A stretch of DNA of 64,000 bases, from positions 241,508,866-241,572,865 of the forward strand of contig CM077676.1 of NCBI GenBank assembly GCA_039707655.1, in the 5' to 3' direction. A program made the translations under genes and the position numbers. The stretch is from Elymus sibiricus. Lineage: Eukaryota; Streptophyta; Magnoliopsida; Poales; Poaceae. Below are positions 1-11,030 of this stretch, piece after piece. The notes beneath the pieces were generated by a model, which saw only the letters and a list, made by a program, of their open reading frames with translations, was not told the DNA's origin and did not search any database. Each line of letters starts with the position of its first letter. The first letter of the stretch is position 1.

Positions 1-3000
1 TACCTGGCCTGGCCCAGCCCACCAGAGCCCAGCACGCCTGGAGCTTCTTCAACCTTCTGCCAGAAGGACAAGCAGCTCGCTGTCGGGCGCGCAGCCGAAC
101 GCGGCCACCTCCTGCTTGCCTCCCCGTGCCCATCCTCGCGCCCAGGAACTTCTCTCGGCCTCCTCTATCTTCTCCCCCACCCCCTGATCTCGCTCTCACC
201 CCCTAGCTCTCGCACCCGAGCTCATCCAAGAGCCACAGCTCGCCGCCGTTCGTCAACCGCATGGCCACCGTCGTCTACTCGCCGCCTAAACGCGTCTGGG
301 AGCCCCGCCATCGACCAGCACGTCACCACGCCGCAGATCGCGTCCCCGGACTCCCTGCAGAGACGCCATCGAGCTCGGCATCACCCCTCTGCTCGTCGGA
401 CGCTGTCGCTCGATTCGTCGACCTCCGAGCGCCCCCGAGCCCGCTAACCCTCTCTGCCGCATCCCCGTGAGCCCCTACACCTCCTCCCTCGCTCGCCCCC
501 TCTGTTCCCGTCCTCTAGCTTGCCTCCCCGCCGTGGCCGAAGCTTGCCGCCGCCATGGCTGTCGCAAGTGAGTTGCGCGAGCTCTTCGGCACCCGTACGT
601 GCAACGAGTGCGCTCCAGAGCGTCCTTGGAGCCAACCGCAGCCCCTAGCTAGCTTCCTTGTGCTCCGGAACCCCGCACCCGCTCGAGCCCGTGCTCCGGC
701 CGCCGCTGTCGTCGTTGCCGTTGCCGCTGTAGTCCGCCCCAGCTCCAGCCACCACTACCAGCGGACGCGCCTCGCTGCAGGCGTTCCAACACGCCCAGCC
801 GCGCGACCTCTCGTCGCTGGAGTTGGCCAGACGGGTAACGCCGCCGTGCTCCGGTTATCGCCGGCGCTAACCTGCTAACGTGGCGCCGGTTTTTTTTTCC
901 CTTCAAAAAAAAACTCTAGGTTAATTTCAGTTTAGATTTAATTAAACCCACGGGACCCACACGTCAGTTTGACCGTGCTGACATCACCGTTGACTGGCCC
1001 CACCTGTCAGCTTTGACTTGGTCACGTCAGCGTTGACCCGGACCCACTGGTCAGCCTCTGTAGTTGACTGGATTGACCCTACTGACGTCATGTTGATGCA
1101 GTGCCGACGCAATAAAAAGTTTTTGGAATTTCGAATAAATCTTAAATGATTTATTTATTTCAGAAAATAGCTAAAACTTCAGAAAATCATAGAAAATCAA
1201 CCGTAACTCCAAATGAAGTAATTTATATATGAAAAATTATCAGAAAAATCCAAAGAATCTGTTTATGGCATTTTCATGCATGTTTGAACAACTTAAAGTT
1301 GCTGTATAAGACAACTTGAATAAATGACATCTGAAATGCCTTATCTGGAGTTTGAATTTGAATCTTGTGTTCAAGTCAACTTCATTTAAATTGTCACTAG
1401 TTGCATCAGCCCAAATCACTGCATGTTGCCATGTCATGATCATGCATCATATTGTTGCATCCCCATGAATTGAATGTTATTACTTGTTGCTGGTGTTGTT
1501 CCCTCTCGGTAGACGTTGTTCTGACGATGAGATCGATGACACCGATGAAGAGCTATACTATCTTCAGAAGTGCCAGGCAAGCAAACCCCCATTGAGCATT
1601 TCGATACAATCCCACTCTCTCGCTCTTGCTCTCTTTTACTGCATTAGGACAACAACGATTCAACTGTTACTTGTTGCGGTAGTTGAACCCATTCCTCTGC
1701 ATGACCTGTCTTTGCCACAGTAAATAGTTGAAACCCACTAGCATGAGTAGGAGTTGTTTGAGCCATGATGTGCCTACTCATTCATGCTTGCTTGTTATGC
1801 CTGCTATACATAGAGTTGTGTCAGGTCTGATTCATCTGGGATGGATTGGAATGATGATAAACATGTCCTACTGTGTGAGAGCTAAGCGTGTGAACACGAT
1901 TTGGTAAAGGTAGCGATGAGAGGCCATGTAGGAGTACATGGTGGGTTGTCTCATTGAGACCGTCCTCAGGAACTGAGTTCCGTGTTTGTGATCCAAGAAC
2001 AGTTACTACCACACATTGGGCCCGAAACCCATGGCCCCTCTCATCTTATTAACTGCCTCGATCTCTGTCCAGGAGTTGCAACTAGTTTCTGGTGTTTGTA
2101 GGTCGTGCTAGTAGTCTACCAAGTTGCACCCGGTACAGGTGGGCTTGGGACAGACTAGGCACCATGGCCCGGTGTACCAAGTGGCACCCGGATGGTGGAC
2201 TTGGGAACCCTGCACACATCGTTTGGGGCCGTAGTGGAAACCTCAACCGGACTTCCTTGCGGATGGAACTCAAATAGGCGATAAACCTGGACTAGAGACT
2301 TGTGTGGTTAGTCAGGTCGTGGCCGACACCCTCGCCAGGCTTCCGCTTGAAGGTTGTCGAGATACATGACATGTATATGGTGTAAGTGGTGAGAGCGTGT
2401 GTGAAGAAGTACACCCCTGCAGGGTTATAAATGATCTATTCGAATAGCTGCATCCTCGGATATGGACTACTTGGAAGACTTATATGGTTCATAGATAACT
2501 TGAAGTGGATACTCTAAAATGCGCAAGATAAGTGTGAGTGCTATGGATGGCCTTCTCGTTGGGAGACGGGAGCGGATCCATAGTGATGTATTGATATCGT
2601 GAATATGTGGACTCGTGTGCGCTTTCTCACCTCAAATAAAGTACTGGTAGTCGTAGTACAGGATAGCCACTGAGTCAAAGCTGGCTTGCCGCAGTTAAAC
2701 TCCAAAACCCCCTTGTTGATACTGATGCATATGTAGTTAGTTCTGATGTAAGTCTTGTTGAGTACCTTTGTACTCACGGTTGCTTAATTTATGTTTTTTG
2801 CAGAGGAGTTTTCAGTCTCACTAGTAGTTCCACGTGGGCTTCGACAATTAGCTTGGGAATCCCAGACAGAGGTCTAGTTCCTATGGAGGGTCTTGTAGTT
2901 AGAAAGGCTTTCTAGCCTTCTTTCTTTCAGCTGTCTGTACGCAGACAGGTTTATGCTTCCGTTGCTTGTATGACTTTGTATGTTGGGTCATGAGGCCCAT

Positions 3001-3589
3001 GATTGTAATATCATGTTATGTATGGCTCTTCAGAGCCTCTTAAATAAATACTTTGAGTCATAGAGTTATGTTGTGATGCCATGTTATATCTACACATATC
3101 GAGCATATTGTGTGTATGTTATTGAAATGATTTGGTATGTGTGGGATTCGACACCTAGTTGTTTATTCTTGGTAGCCTTCCTTATGGGGAAATGCCTCCT
3201 AGTGCTTCCATCCGGAACACATGGATTGACCGGCATGTGTCCTTCTTTGCTCCTGTGTCTGTCCCTAACGGGAAATGTCACGCAGTGTTTACCAGAGTCC
3301 TGATAGCTTGCTACAGCCTAGTTACACTCGCTGCTGGCCGACACGTGCATTGCTGGGTCACGTATGCATGTCCCTGTAAGTTTGCGCCACCTTGGTTTAT
3401 GACTAGTCATGTCGACCCGGGTTCTCTGTCATACGGATGCTAGCATCACAATCATATACGTGAGCCAAAAGACGCAAACGGTCCCGGCCAAGGTAAAGGT
3501 GGCAGCCATGGGTTACCGTGCGTGAGGTCGCAAAGTGATATGATGTGTCTTATGCTAGATCGGTGTGACTTAGGATCGGGGTCCTGACA
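1..3589 (+). mobile_element. Long Ty3/Gypsy-type LTR, right part (cut by window edge)
   Basis: The stretch runs from a GC-rich segment (about 1-880), through AT-rich text with many short stop-limited frames, to a terminus ending in TGACA at 3589. The composition order (GC-rich leader, TTGAC-rich part, AT-rich part) is the same as in the minus-strand LTR at 42966-46311, although the two are not the same family. The left end lies outside the window, so LTR length (at least 3.6 kb) and the partner LTR are unknown. The next five bases (ACGGG, 3590-3594) would be one half of the target duplication. Short GC-rich frames near 261-900 look like composition artefacts. Assignment to Gypsy rather than unclassified LTR is inference. 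Confidence 0.6.
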
Positions 3590-4289
3590 ACGGGGAAGAA
3601 GGTGCATTAAATCTCAATTCTACTAGTTACTAGTACTAGTATATACCGTCCTTCGGAGTGTAAATAGTTAAGCGGATGACACGTGGGTCTACCTCAAGCG
3701 GGCCCATATGTCAGTTAACGGAAGAGAGAGGTGCGTACGCGTAATTTTAGAAGCGTGCTCCACTGGCAGACATGATGGCACTACAGGGTAAGGCTGATTT
3801 AGTAACACCAACACGTTGGCTCAGCTTATTAATCAAGTGTCCCATCTGCTGTAGCGTGTATTGTCACTTCACTGTGAAGACTTGTTGAACAATTTTCTCT
3901 GACCGATGGGAATAATGGATCGCTAGACTTCCTATCTATTTATGCCCCAACTCTCATCCTGTCCAACAACAAGAACCATTGGCGAAGGCTCCCGGCACCA
4001 ATTACGTACCTAATCCCTCCTTCCGGTTTATATACAGCTCAATTCAAAAATTTCACCAACAAAGGTAGTGATGATGAGTGGCAGAAGAATTTTTTGAAGT
4101 ACTACTACTTTGCAAAAGTACTCAATTAGTGGGTTCATTTTCCTCAAGAAAATATTGTTTACCAACGTATTAATTGCAATGCACGCGTGCATGCATGAAC
4201 AACAAATGACCAGAACTTTTACATGCATTGCTGAGTTTTCTCTTAATTCTTGCATGCAACATTTTGGTGAAGCTTGAAATATGAACATG

Positions 4290-4560
4290 TGAATGGGAGG
4301 GACTAGAACCCTCATGCATGCAACACTCACACATACACATGCACACAAAAAAACGCACGCAACACCCTCATGCATGCATGCAACAGTCACACATACACAT
4401 GCACGCATGCAACACTCACGCATCAATGCGGCACACAACACACGATGCAACACAGACGCTCACGCATCCATGCGGCACACAGCACACGACGCAACACAGA
4501 CGCTCAGTGCTCAACCTACACGTGCATGCACACACATACACAGCCAGGGTGGTTCGCACG
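4290..4560. repeat. CA/TGCATG-rich low-complexity tract with short tandem units
   Basis: Repeated CACACATACACATGCA and CATGCATGCAACA words fill the tract. A roughly 45-bp unit containing CGCATCNATGCGGCACACA is present twice in tandem (about 4420-4510). Overlapping reading frames in all phases come from the repeat and are not genes. Confidence 0.75.
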
Positions 4561-4915
4561 CAAGGTTTGGATTCCTGTCTCGCCTACGTACAATTTTGTT
4601 TAACGTATTTCTTTCCTCTGCCAACTGACACGTGGGGCCCATAAACCACGTGCAAATTTAACCAGATAACAAAGTGCCACGTAGAATATTTGGCCGGTCA
4701 ACAGAATGCAATACGGTGCTCTACGGTGAGCTAGTGACCGTATAATCACCGCAAAACGTATATAGTGACCATAATGAGGGTATTCTGAAGTCCAGTGATC
4801 GTATTGTGCTTTCGCTTCAAATACAGTGACCTCCAGTGTATTTATCTCATTTCAAGTTGGGCCATATTAACCAAAAAGGAGGCAGTATATATGGACTAGT
4901 AGTACTAGTACTACT

Positions 4916-5221
4916 TTGATGTGTCCCGTCAACTCGCAGAACATGGAGAAGCTTGCTTGCTACGCCCTCTCCCTCACCTACACGCGCGGTAGCTCGAAGG
5001 ACGCGGAGAAGCTTGCTCGGTATGCCCTCTCCCTCGCCCACGCGTGCGGTGGCTCACAGGACGAGGAGAAGCTTTTGACTACTGCGCGCTCTCCCTCGCC
5101 CTCGCCCACGCGGTGGACGTGCAGCAGTTCATTCAGTGTCAGATTACCAGAAGCATACACTGTAGTACCATCATCGTTCGACTTCCCTAAGAGGCGAAGA
5201 GCCAAGCGCAAGGTTTTATAG
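4916..5221 (+). other. Short ORF of about 22-residue repeats, unknown
   Basis: An open frame of 101 codons contains a repeated phrase of the type EKLARYALSLAHACGGSQD, present about two and a half times. The underlying DNA repeats with a period near 66 bp (GAGAAGCTTGCT blocks near 4946, 5009 and 5066). No family is recognised. It may be a fragment of a repeat protein or a coincidentally open minisatellite. The frame ends next to another CTAGTA-rich tract. Confidence 0.3.
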
Positions 5222-5514
5222 GAGTACAAGTAGTCATACTACTACTAGTAGTACTATAGCGAACAACCGCTACTGTATGAAGCTGCCCCGTCACCTTTAG
5301 CCAAAGTTGTGCCACCTTTTTTTCTCACAAAGCGTGTTGGAGCCCATGCAACAGCCAAACAAGTTGCACGTACACATAACACATTTACTAGTAAATTCTA
5401 AAGGACAAATGCCAAGATGCCACACAAGTTCATCTCCACTTCATGTGATAAATTTGTGCATGACAACTGTACCTAGATTTACAGCGCAACCATTCACAAT
5501 TTACCATACTCCAC

Positions 5515-7490
5515 TTACACGTTATAGATAGGCTCCATGTCGTCCTCGTGGCTCCAGTCCCAGGTCTTCTTCATAGATGGCACGATCCATAGCGGTGGGC
5601 AACGGGAATCATTGTCGCAGCTTTCTAGTGTGGCTCCACACGATGGAGACTCATCCAAGCTAAAGCGGCATAAATCAGGGGCAACGTGTCCCAAACATGT
5701 TGTTCATCCGGTGGTGTGCACTGAAAACACAACCATGCTTCATTAACGGCAAGACTTCGGTGTCATGCACGGAAGGTGGCATCCATTTCACAATGGGGTA
5801 GATGTCCCCAATGAAAAGTGAATACTCTCCAAGAGTGTTCCTCGGCTCCCACATAGCATCACGGGGGTCGAACTCGGAGTCGTTCATCTGGTACACGTGG
5901 CATCTCAGATTTGGACACATGGTGACGTACATGGTCAAGGTCCATGCAGAATAATGTTGTGCTCAAATATGGCGCACGGTAATAATGTGCAGCAAGTAGT
6001 ACCACTATAATACTATAAGAGGAAGTACAGTAACCGACTTATTATATATAGCCACTTTTGCCTATATGCAGCAGATAAGACATGGAAAACAAAAATGGTG
6101 GGAATGGGTTCAAGAGCCTAGCTATACGCGTCCTCCTAGGTAAAAAGTACTACTCCCACCGATCCCTGCGACACACTAGTACTATGGATCCGAAGTAGTA
6201 GTAGTACTAGTACAATGCAAGAGAAGGCGAGAAAAAAATCTAATATTCAATTGTACTAGTAGTACTAAACATGTCTTCCTCGTGTTTCCATTCCCAGTCA
6301 ACAAAAGAAAATACTAACTAACAAGTACTAGTACTAAACATGTTTGCTACTATAAGGTCACACGGAAATAAGATAATACACTACTCTAGCACACGGCAAT
6401 GAGAGAATGGAATACCTGGGTACATGGTGAGGGTCCGATCATGGTAGATCGTGGCACCTTGTTGCCCATCAAGGGTACCATGGGTAACGACTGCTAAGAT
6501 AGTTGATCCCAATTGGCTGAAGTCAATTATAAGGTTCCAGGTTAGACCGAATCGCGGATGCACATGCACATCCAGGATCGGCGATCTGATTTTGATCGGG
6601 GGATGCATGGACCCTGCAAAATAATGGACTATCATTAGGGATGCAAATGATGGTTAGTGCATTACGTTTGGTATCTCCCGTACCGTAGGATGGCACCCAG
6701 ATGAAACAAGTCCCTGGTCTGTCACCGCGAGATGCGGCCTACATGGCACACGGCGTCCTCGAACTCATACAGGAACAAATCTGCCGCGGCCAACATGTGC
6801 CAGTCTCTACCATTAGGGCCATCCTTATTGATGGCAATCCTTAAGTCGAACACCGCGATGAGATAGTAATCGTCATAGTTGCGGTCCTTTATCGGCGGAT
6901 CCGCAACTGCTATCTTCTTTAATTTCATGGTGGCATCATCATACGTATTCAAGCCCTGCCAGTCCGCAAGGCCGATCCCAATGCTGGACAATGGGTCTAC
7001 GTGAACGGTCACACTACTGTGGATGTTGTGCAAAATGATATTGGTATCCGACCGTATGTATGCAAGCCAATCTTCGTTGGCACCAACCCAAACATGCGCA
7101 ACGGTGGGCAACGGAGGAATTACGGGATGGAATAAATAAGTATATTAGCATGATCAAACTCGTTGACTGACCTGCTCATCGGACAAAATCCGACTGCCTC
7201 TCAACGTCGGCAACTCAAGCGGCGTCAACGTGCAACCACGGCCACATTGCGGTGGATTATTCAATGGATTGTCCCAGTGAATAACCTCCTCCTCGAGGAC
7301 GCATGGAAGACCAACAAGCATGGCCTTCTCCAAAGCCTGTTTATGCACCGTCTTAAAATAGTTGGTGCAGGAACCACGGAGTCTCGCGGTGGTGAGGAAG
7401 TCGGAGCTGCGTGCGATTTATCCCACAGGATCGTCGTCCAAGGTCTCCCAGCCTCGACGAGGAGAACCACCTGGCGAATCCATGGCAGCA
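5515..7490 (-). pseudogene. F-box/DUF295-type gene, broken
   Basis: Minus-strand pieces read like a plant F-box-associated DUF295 protein. The order is: an N-terminal part beginning near 7490 (WETLDDDP, weakly F-box-like), a middle part at 6722-7111 (WLAYIRSD and YYLIAVFDLRIAI phrases, then FEDAVCHVGR), a part at 6381-6613, and a C-terminal part at 5675-5938 (LGEYSLFIGD, then MKHGCVFSAHH) extending to a stop at 5515-5517. An intron with GT-AG borders fits 6614-6683 (70 bp). Damage seen: an in-frame TAA at 7418-7420, a 1-bp loss near 6728-6731 after which the next phase resumes at VTDQGLVSSG, and a second phase change near 5685. The junction near 7100 lacks a usable acceptor. The DUF295 call rests on remembered family motifs. 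Confidence 0.55.
6614..6683 (-). other. Probable intron of the F-box/DUF295 pseudogene
   Basis: On the minus strand the segment starts GTACGG and ends TTATTTTGCAG. It is 70 bp long and AT-rich, which is a normal size for a grass intron. The flanking segments are coding-like. Its presence argues that the locus is an old gene copy and not a processed retrocopy. Confidence 0.45.
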
Positions 7491-8460
7491 GCGATGAACT
7501 GCCTTGGTCTCTCCGGGAGGGGAACTAGCGTGGAGAAGATAAGAGCGTAACCGCAGGGCCTCGTCCCTTCGAGGAGGAGAACCACCTGGCGAATCCAAGG
7601 CTTGTTTTGAGGCCGGCTTGATTGAAGCATTCTGGTCTTTTCGATTGATACATTGCATTTAATTCCTTGGCTACTGTTCTCGAAAGAAATAAATCATGGA
7701 GCCAAGTATTTGCTCATTTCCTTCCCTCAGCTACATGCATGCAGCGAAGTGGCCATTAAAACGAGATAAAAAATGATGACTGACATGTGCATGTGCCATG
7801 AGATGAGAGAGAGGGGCACGCATGCGACCGTGCGCAGAGCATATCAGGTGCTACAGTTATTGCATTGGGAGTCCAACAGACTGAGATTTAATACCATGTA
7901 GAGCACGGTTTTTGTGGAGAAAAACCTATGCGATAATTGGGCAGTTTCTAAACAAGATTAATTCGTCCCAACCAATGAACAACTACCGGAAGGGAGGGAG
8001 TAGGAGTACTAGTACTAGTACCACTACATAGTAGTTTTGAACTTTGGAATCTCAAGACTAAGGAGCTACAGTTGCTAGTGGAGGGTACTACTGTTCTCTA
8101 GAACCATCGATGTACTATCAATGCACGAAAAGTACACCTGAGTACTGCAGACCTGCCTGCTGCTCTATTCATGTGCGTAGCTGACCTACTCAGTAGCTCC
8201 TCTCACGCGCACACTAGCACCCTGTTCATCAGCGACGGTGACGTGCACACTAATCGCGTCAAAGAGGATGTTTTTTTATAGAGTTTAGAGCTGATCGTAG
8301 TGCGACTTTAGAGCCGATCCAATATAAGGAGAGAAGTCCATGCGTGCAAGGTACTCCAGTACTATAAGGAGCGAAGTCCATGCGTGCAACGGCACAAGCT
8401 ACTACATACTTTAGGTCCAGGGCCATATTACACTGTTCCTAATGCGGCACCAGGCTTTTC
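7491..8460. other. Flanking low-copy DNA, no gene seen
   Basis: AT-rich text with AGTACTAGTACTAGTAC tracts near 8005-8025. A reversed MITE-like end (CCGGAAGGGAGGGAGTA) lies at 7986-8002. A direct repeat containing GAAGTCCATGCGTGCAA occurs twice about 40 bp apart near 8330 and 8370. The last five bases before the Gypsy insertion are CGGCT (8461-8465). Confidence 0.5.
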
Positions 8461-8465
8461 CGGCT
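8461..8465. repeat. Target site duplication of the Gypsy element, left copy (CGGCT)
   Basis: CGGCT directly precedes the LTR start TGATGTAG and is repeated at 30380-30384 directly after the other LTR, which ends CCGCATCA. Five-base duplications are usual for LTR retrotransposon integrases. Confidence 0.9.
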
Positions 8466-9449
8466 TGATGTAGCGTGAAAACCTAGTTCGTCGATCTTTT
8501 CACAATTGGAGGGGGAAAAGGCAAGAACACAAGAACACAAATCACTCAATTGACACAATCACAAGCTACACATACACTAGATCCACATACACATACGAGG
8601 ATTCACGATACAAAGTCAACACGGAAGGATACATGGTAGCTAGTTCATCCCGATCCGGAGAGGAGTCGAGGTCTTGACATCCGGAGTGAATCTTCTCACA
8701 CGGGTCTCATGGAGGTCTTGATCTCCATGGGAGAGGTATGGATGAGCAAAGCTCTAATCTCAAGAACCTAATACTTTGCTAACCCTAAAACATAGAGGAG
8801 GAGGGGTATTTATAGTCTAGGGGACGAAATAGATACATGGGCCTCGGGCCAAAACACAAGTGCTGCGGGGTGCCCGGACGATCCAGGTGTTGGCCCGGAT
8901 GATCCGGCTGTCGGAAGCCCGGATGATCCGGGTGGTCGCTCGGACGTCCGGGCAGGTCAGAATCGGCTGCGGGAGGGCCGGACATCCGGGTCGCCATCCG
9001 GACATCCGGGCTGGTCCGGATGATCCGGGACGGGGTTCGGATGATCCGGCTTTGTCGAGGCCCGTTCTGTTGGCTGGTGGCGCTGTAGACGGATCATCCG
9101 GACGGCGGTCCGGATCGTTTGGGCATCGGCCGGATCATCCGGACGGTGGTCTAGATCGTCCGGGCTCACTCGGCCTTGACCTTTTCCTTCTCCGTCTTCC
9201 CGTTCTTCTTCCTCGTTCGCTTGGCCTTGTTCCTTAGCATCTCCATGATGATCTCCTTGGTACCTGAGTATGCATAGGGTCTCCGCTTGAGGTAGCATCC
9301 AAGTCTCATGTGCATCAAAGGGAAATTGCAAAAGGAGAGGTGTCACCTCGTTCTCGATGACTCTTGCTTGTGCTCGTGTCATAGGTCCTCGTGGTACTTG
9401 AGGTGACGAAGGTGAGTCCATGGGGATGACCTCGGGATGCTCCGCATCA
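8466..9449 (-). repeat. 3' LTR of the Gypsy element
   Basis: It is 984 bp on the plus strand, from TGATGTAGCGTG to GCTCCGCATCA, with perfect short inverted ends (TGATG/CATCA). It matches 29424-30379 throughout apart from point changes and small indels. A dense cluster of CCGGATGATCCGG-like words lies at about 8870-9165. The integrase frame reads out into this LTR. Confidence 0.92.
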
Positions 9450-9462
9450 TCTCCCCCCCCTT
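9450..9462 (-). other. Polypurine tract of the Gypsy element
   Basis: On the minus strand the bases next to the 3' LTR read AAGGGGGGGGAGA, a typical plus-strand primer for LTR retrotransposon replication. Confidence 0.8.
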
Positions 9463-10342
9463 GGGAAAGATCCGTCCTCGGATCGAGATCCACATCACCA
9501 TGGAAGGAAGATAAGTCCTTGACGTTGAAGATGTCGCTCATGTTGTACTTGTCGTGCGGTATGTCGATCTTGTAGGCGTTGTCATTGTAGCGTGCTAGCA
9601 CCTTGAACGGTCCATCGGCTCGGGGAAGTAGCTTTGACTTGCGTTCGTTGGGGAAGCGTTCTTTGCGGAGGTGTAGCCACACAAGATCTCCGGGGTTGAA
9701 CACCATGGGGTGCTTGTTGATGTTGACCCTAGTCGCGAGTGGTAGCGGTAGGATGTCCAATGGAGACAATGGGTTGAAGCCGTAGACGACCTCTAAGGGG
9801 GACTTGCCGGTAGTCGAATGTCTTGCGTGATTGTAGGCGTACTCGGCGATGGGTAATCATTCCTCCCACTCCCTTATGTTCTTCTTGATCAACACGTGAA
9901 GGAGTGTGGATAACGTCCGGTTGGTGACCTCCGTTTGGCCGTCGGTTTGCGGATGATATGACGAAGAGAATAATAGCTTGATTCCGAGCTTGGCGCATAG
10001 GGTCTTCCAAAAGTAGCTTAGGAATTTGACGTCGCGGTCCGATACAATCGTCTTGGGCACTCCATGCAATCTCAAGATTTCCCTACAAAAGAGATTTGCA
10101 ACATGTGAAGCATCGTCTATCTTGTTGCAAGGAATGAAATGTGCCATCTTAGAGAAACGGTCCACAACAACAAATACCGAATCTTTGCCATTTTGAGTAC
10201 GAGGCAAACCAAGCACAAAATCCATGGTAATGTCTTCCCATGGTTGATATGGAATAGGAAGTGGCATATAAAGACCATGAGATTGAGCTTTTGACTTAGC
10301 TTTGCGGCATGTAGAGCACCGGTTGGTGTAGCGTGAAACTTC
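9463..10342 (-). pseudogene. Gypsy integrase core and C-terminal region, broken
   Basis: This is the integrase part of pol, which would insert the cDNA into host DNA. The core shows the D-D-E triad in context: ITMDF, then IVSDRDVKF, then [10 protein letters not shown]. The C-terminal part contains FNPGDLVWLHL and ADGPFKVLA, a GPF-type motif. The HHCC zinc region lies just upstream and across a TGA at 10343-10345. A further in-frame TGA sits at 9857-9859, right after REWEE. Compared with what I remember of related grass elements, the linker before FNPGDLVW is short, which suggests an internal deletion. Both stops are in one continuous phase. Confidence 0.85.
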
Positions 10343-11030
10343 TCAAAAAATCTTTGGCCAAAAGTAGTTCTTGGAGAGCGTGGTGAAGGTCTTGTCACGT
10401 CCAAAATGTCCCATGAGTCCTCCACCATGAGCTTCTTGCAAAAGTAGCAAATGAAGAGAAGACTCGGGGATACAAAGTTTGTTAGCTCGCATAAGATAAC
10501 CATCTTTCAAGTAATATTGCTCCCAAGTTTTATGCGGTAAACATTTGGCATAAGGAATTGCAAATGACGAATCATGCTCATACAAGTCTTTAATGTGCTC
10601 AAATCCTATGACATTCAACACAAGTTGAGTAACCAACATGCACTTGCGGGAAAGAGCGTCCGCCACAACATTTTCCTTACTTTTGATATACTTGATAACA
10701 TAAGGAAATGACTCAATGAACTCACTCCATTTAGCATGATGCTTATTCAATTTAGTTTGACCCTTTAGGTACTTAAGCGTTTCATGATCCGTATGGATGA
10801 CAAATTCACGTGGACGGAGATAATGTTCCCACACATGCAATACTCTCACTAAGGGATATAACTCTTTGTCATAGATAGGATAGTTAAGTTGCGCACCGGA
10901 GAGTTTTTCACTAAAATATGCAATGGGTCGCTTCTCTTGCATCAACACACCACCTATGCCATTACCACTAGTGTCACAATGCACTTCAAAAGTTTTCTCA
11001 AAGTAATGGAGCATGTGTAAGCAAGTTCTT
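10343..11030 (-). pseudogene. Gypsy RNase H and integrase zinc-finger region
   Basis: RNase H acidic residues are visible in order: CDTSG, YDKELY, HTDHETL and VADALSR. RNase H removes the RNA strand of the hybrid during reverse transcription. The segment ends with the first half of the integrase zinc finger ([17 protein letters not shown]) and an in-frame TGA at 10343-10345. The second half ([13 protein letters not shown]) follows in the same phase. The join to the RT frame near 11018-11030 is a frameshift, apparently from a small deletion before [10 protein letters not shown]. Confidence 0.85.

Larger units (their letters stand above)
3590..5514. other. Low-copy-looking intergenic DNA with simple repeats
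   Basis: No gene is supported here. The segment holds AGTAC/CTAGTA-rich tracts, a TCCCTCCTTCCGG motif at 4015-4027 that resembles a Stowaway MITE end, a CA/TGCATG-rich low-complexity block (4290-4560), and a short translated tandem repeat (4916-5221). It does not read as LTR sequence and seems to be the older DNA into which the surrounding retroelements inserted. Confidence 0.5.

Noticed and set aside
4293..4628. Overlapping His/Thr-rich open frames
   Set aside because: They are translations of CA-rich simple sequence, open in all three plus phases.
4015..8002. TCCCTCCTTCCGG (4015) and CCGGAAGGGAGGGAGTA (7986) as inverted ends of one 4-kb element holding the F-box pseudogene
   Set aside because: The similarity ends after about 15 bases and is a common MITE-end motif. 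No matching target duplication was seen.
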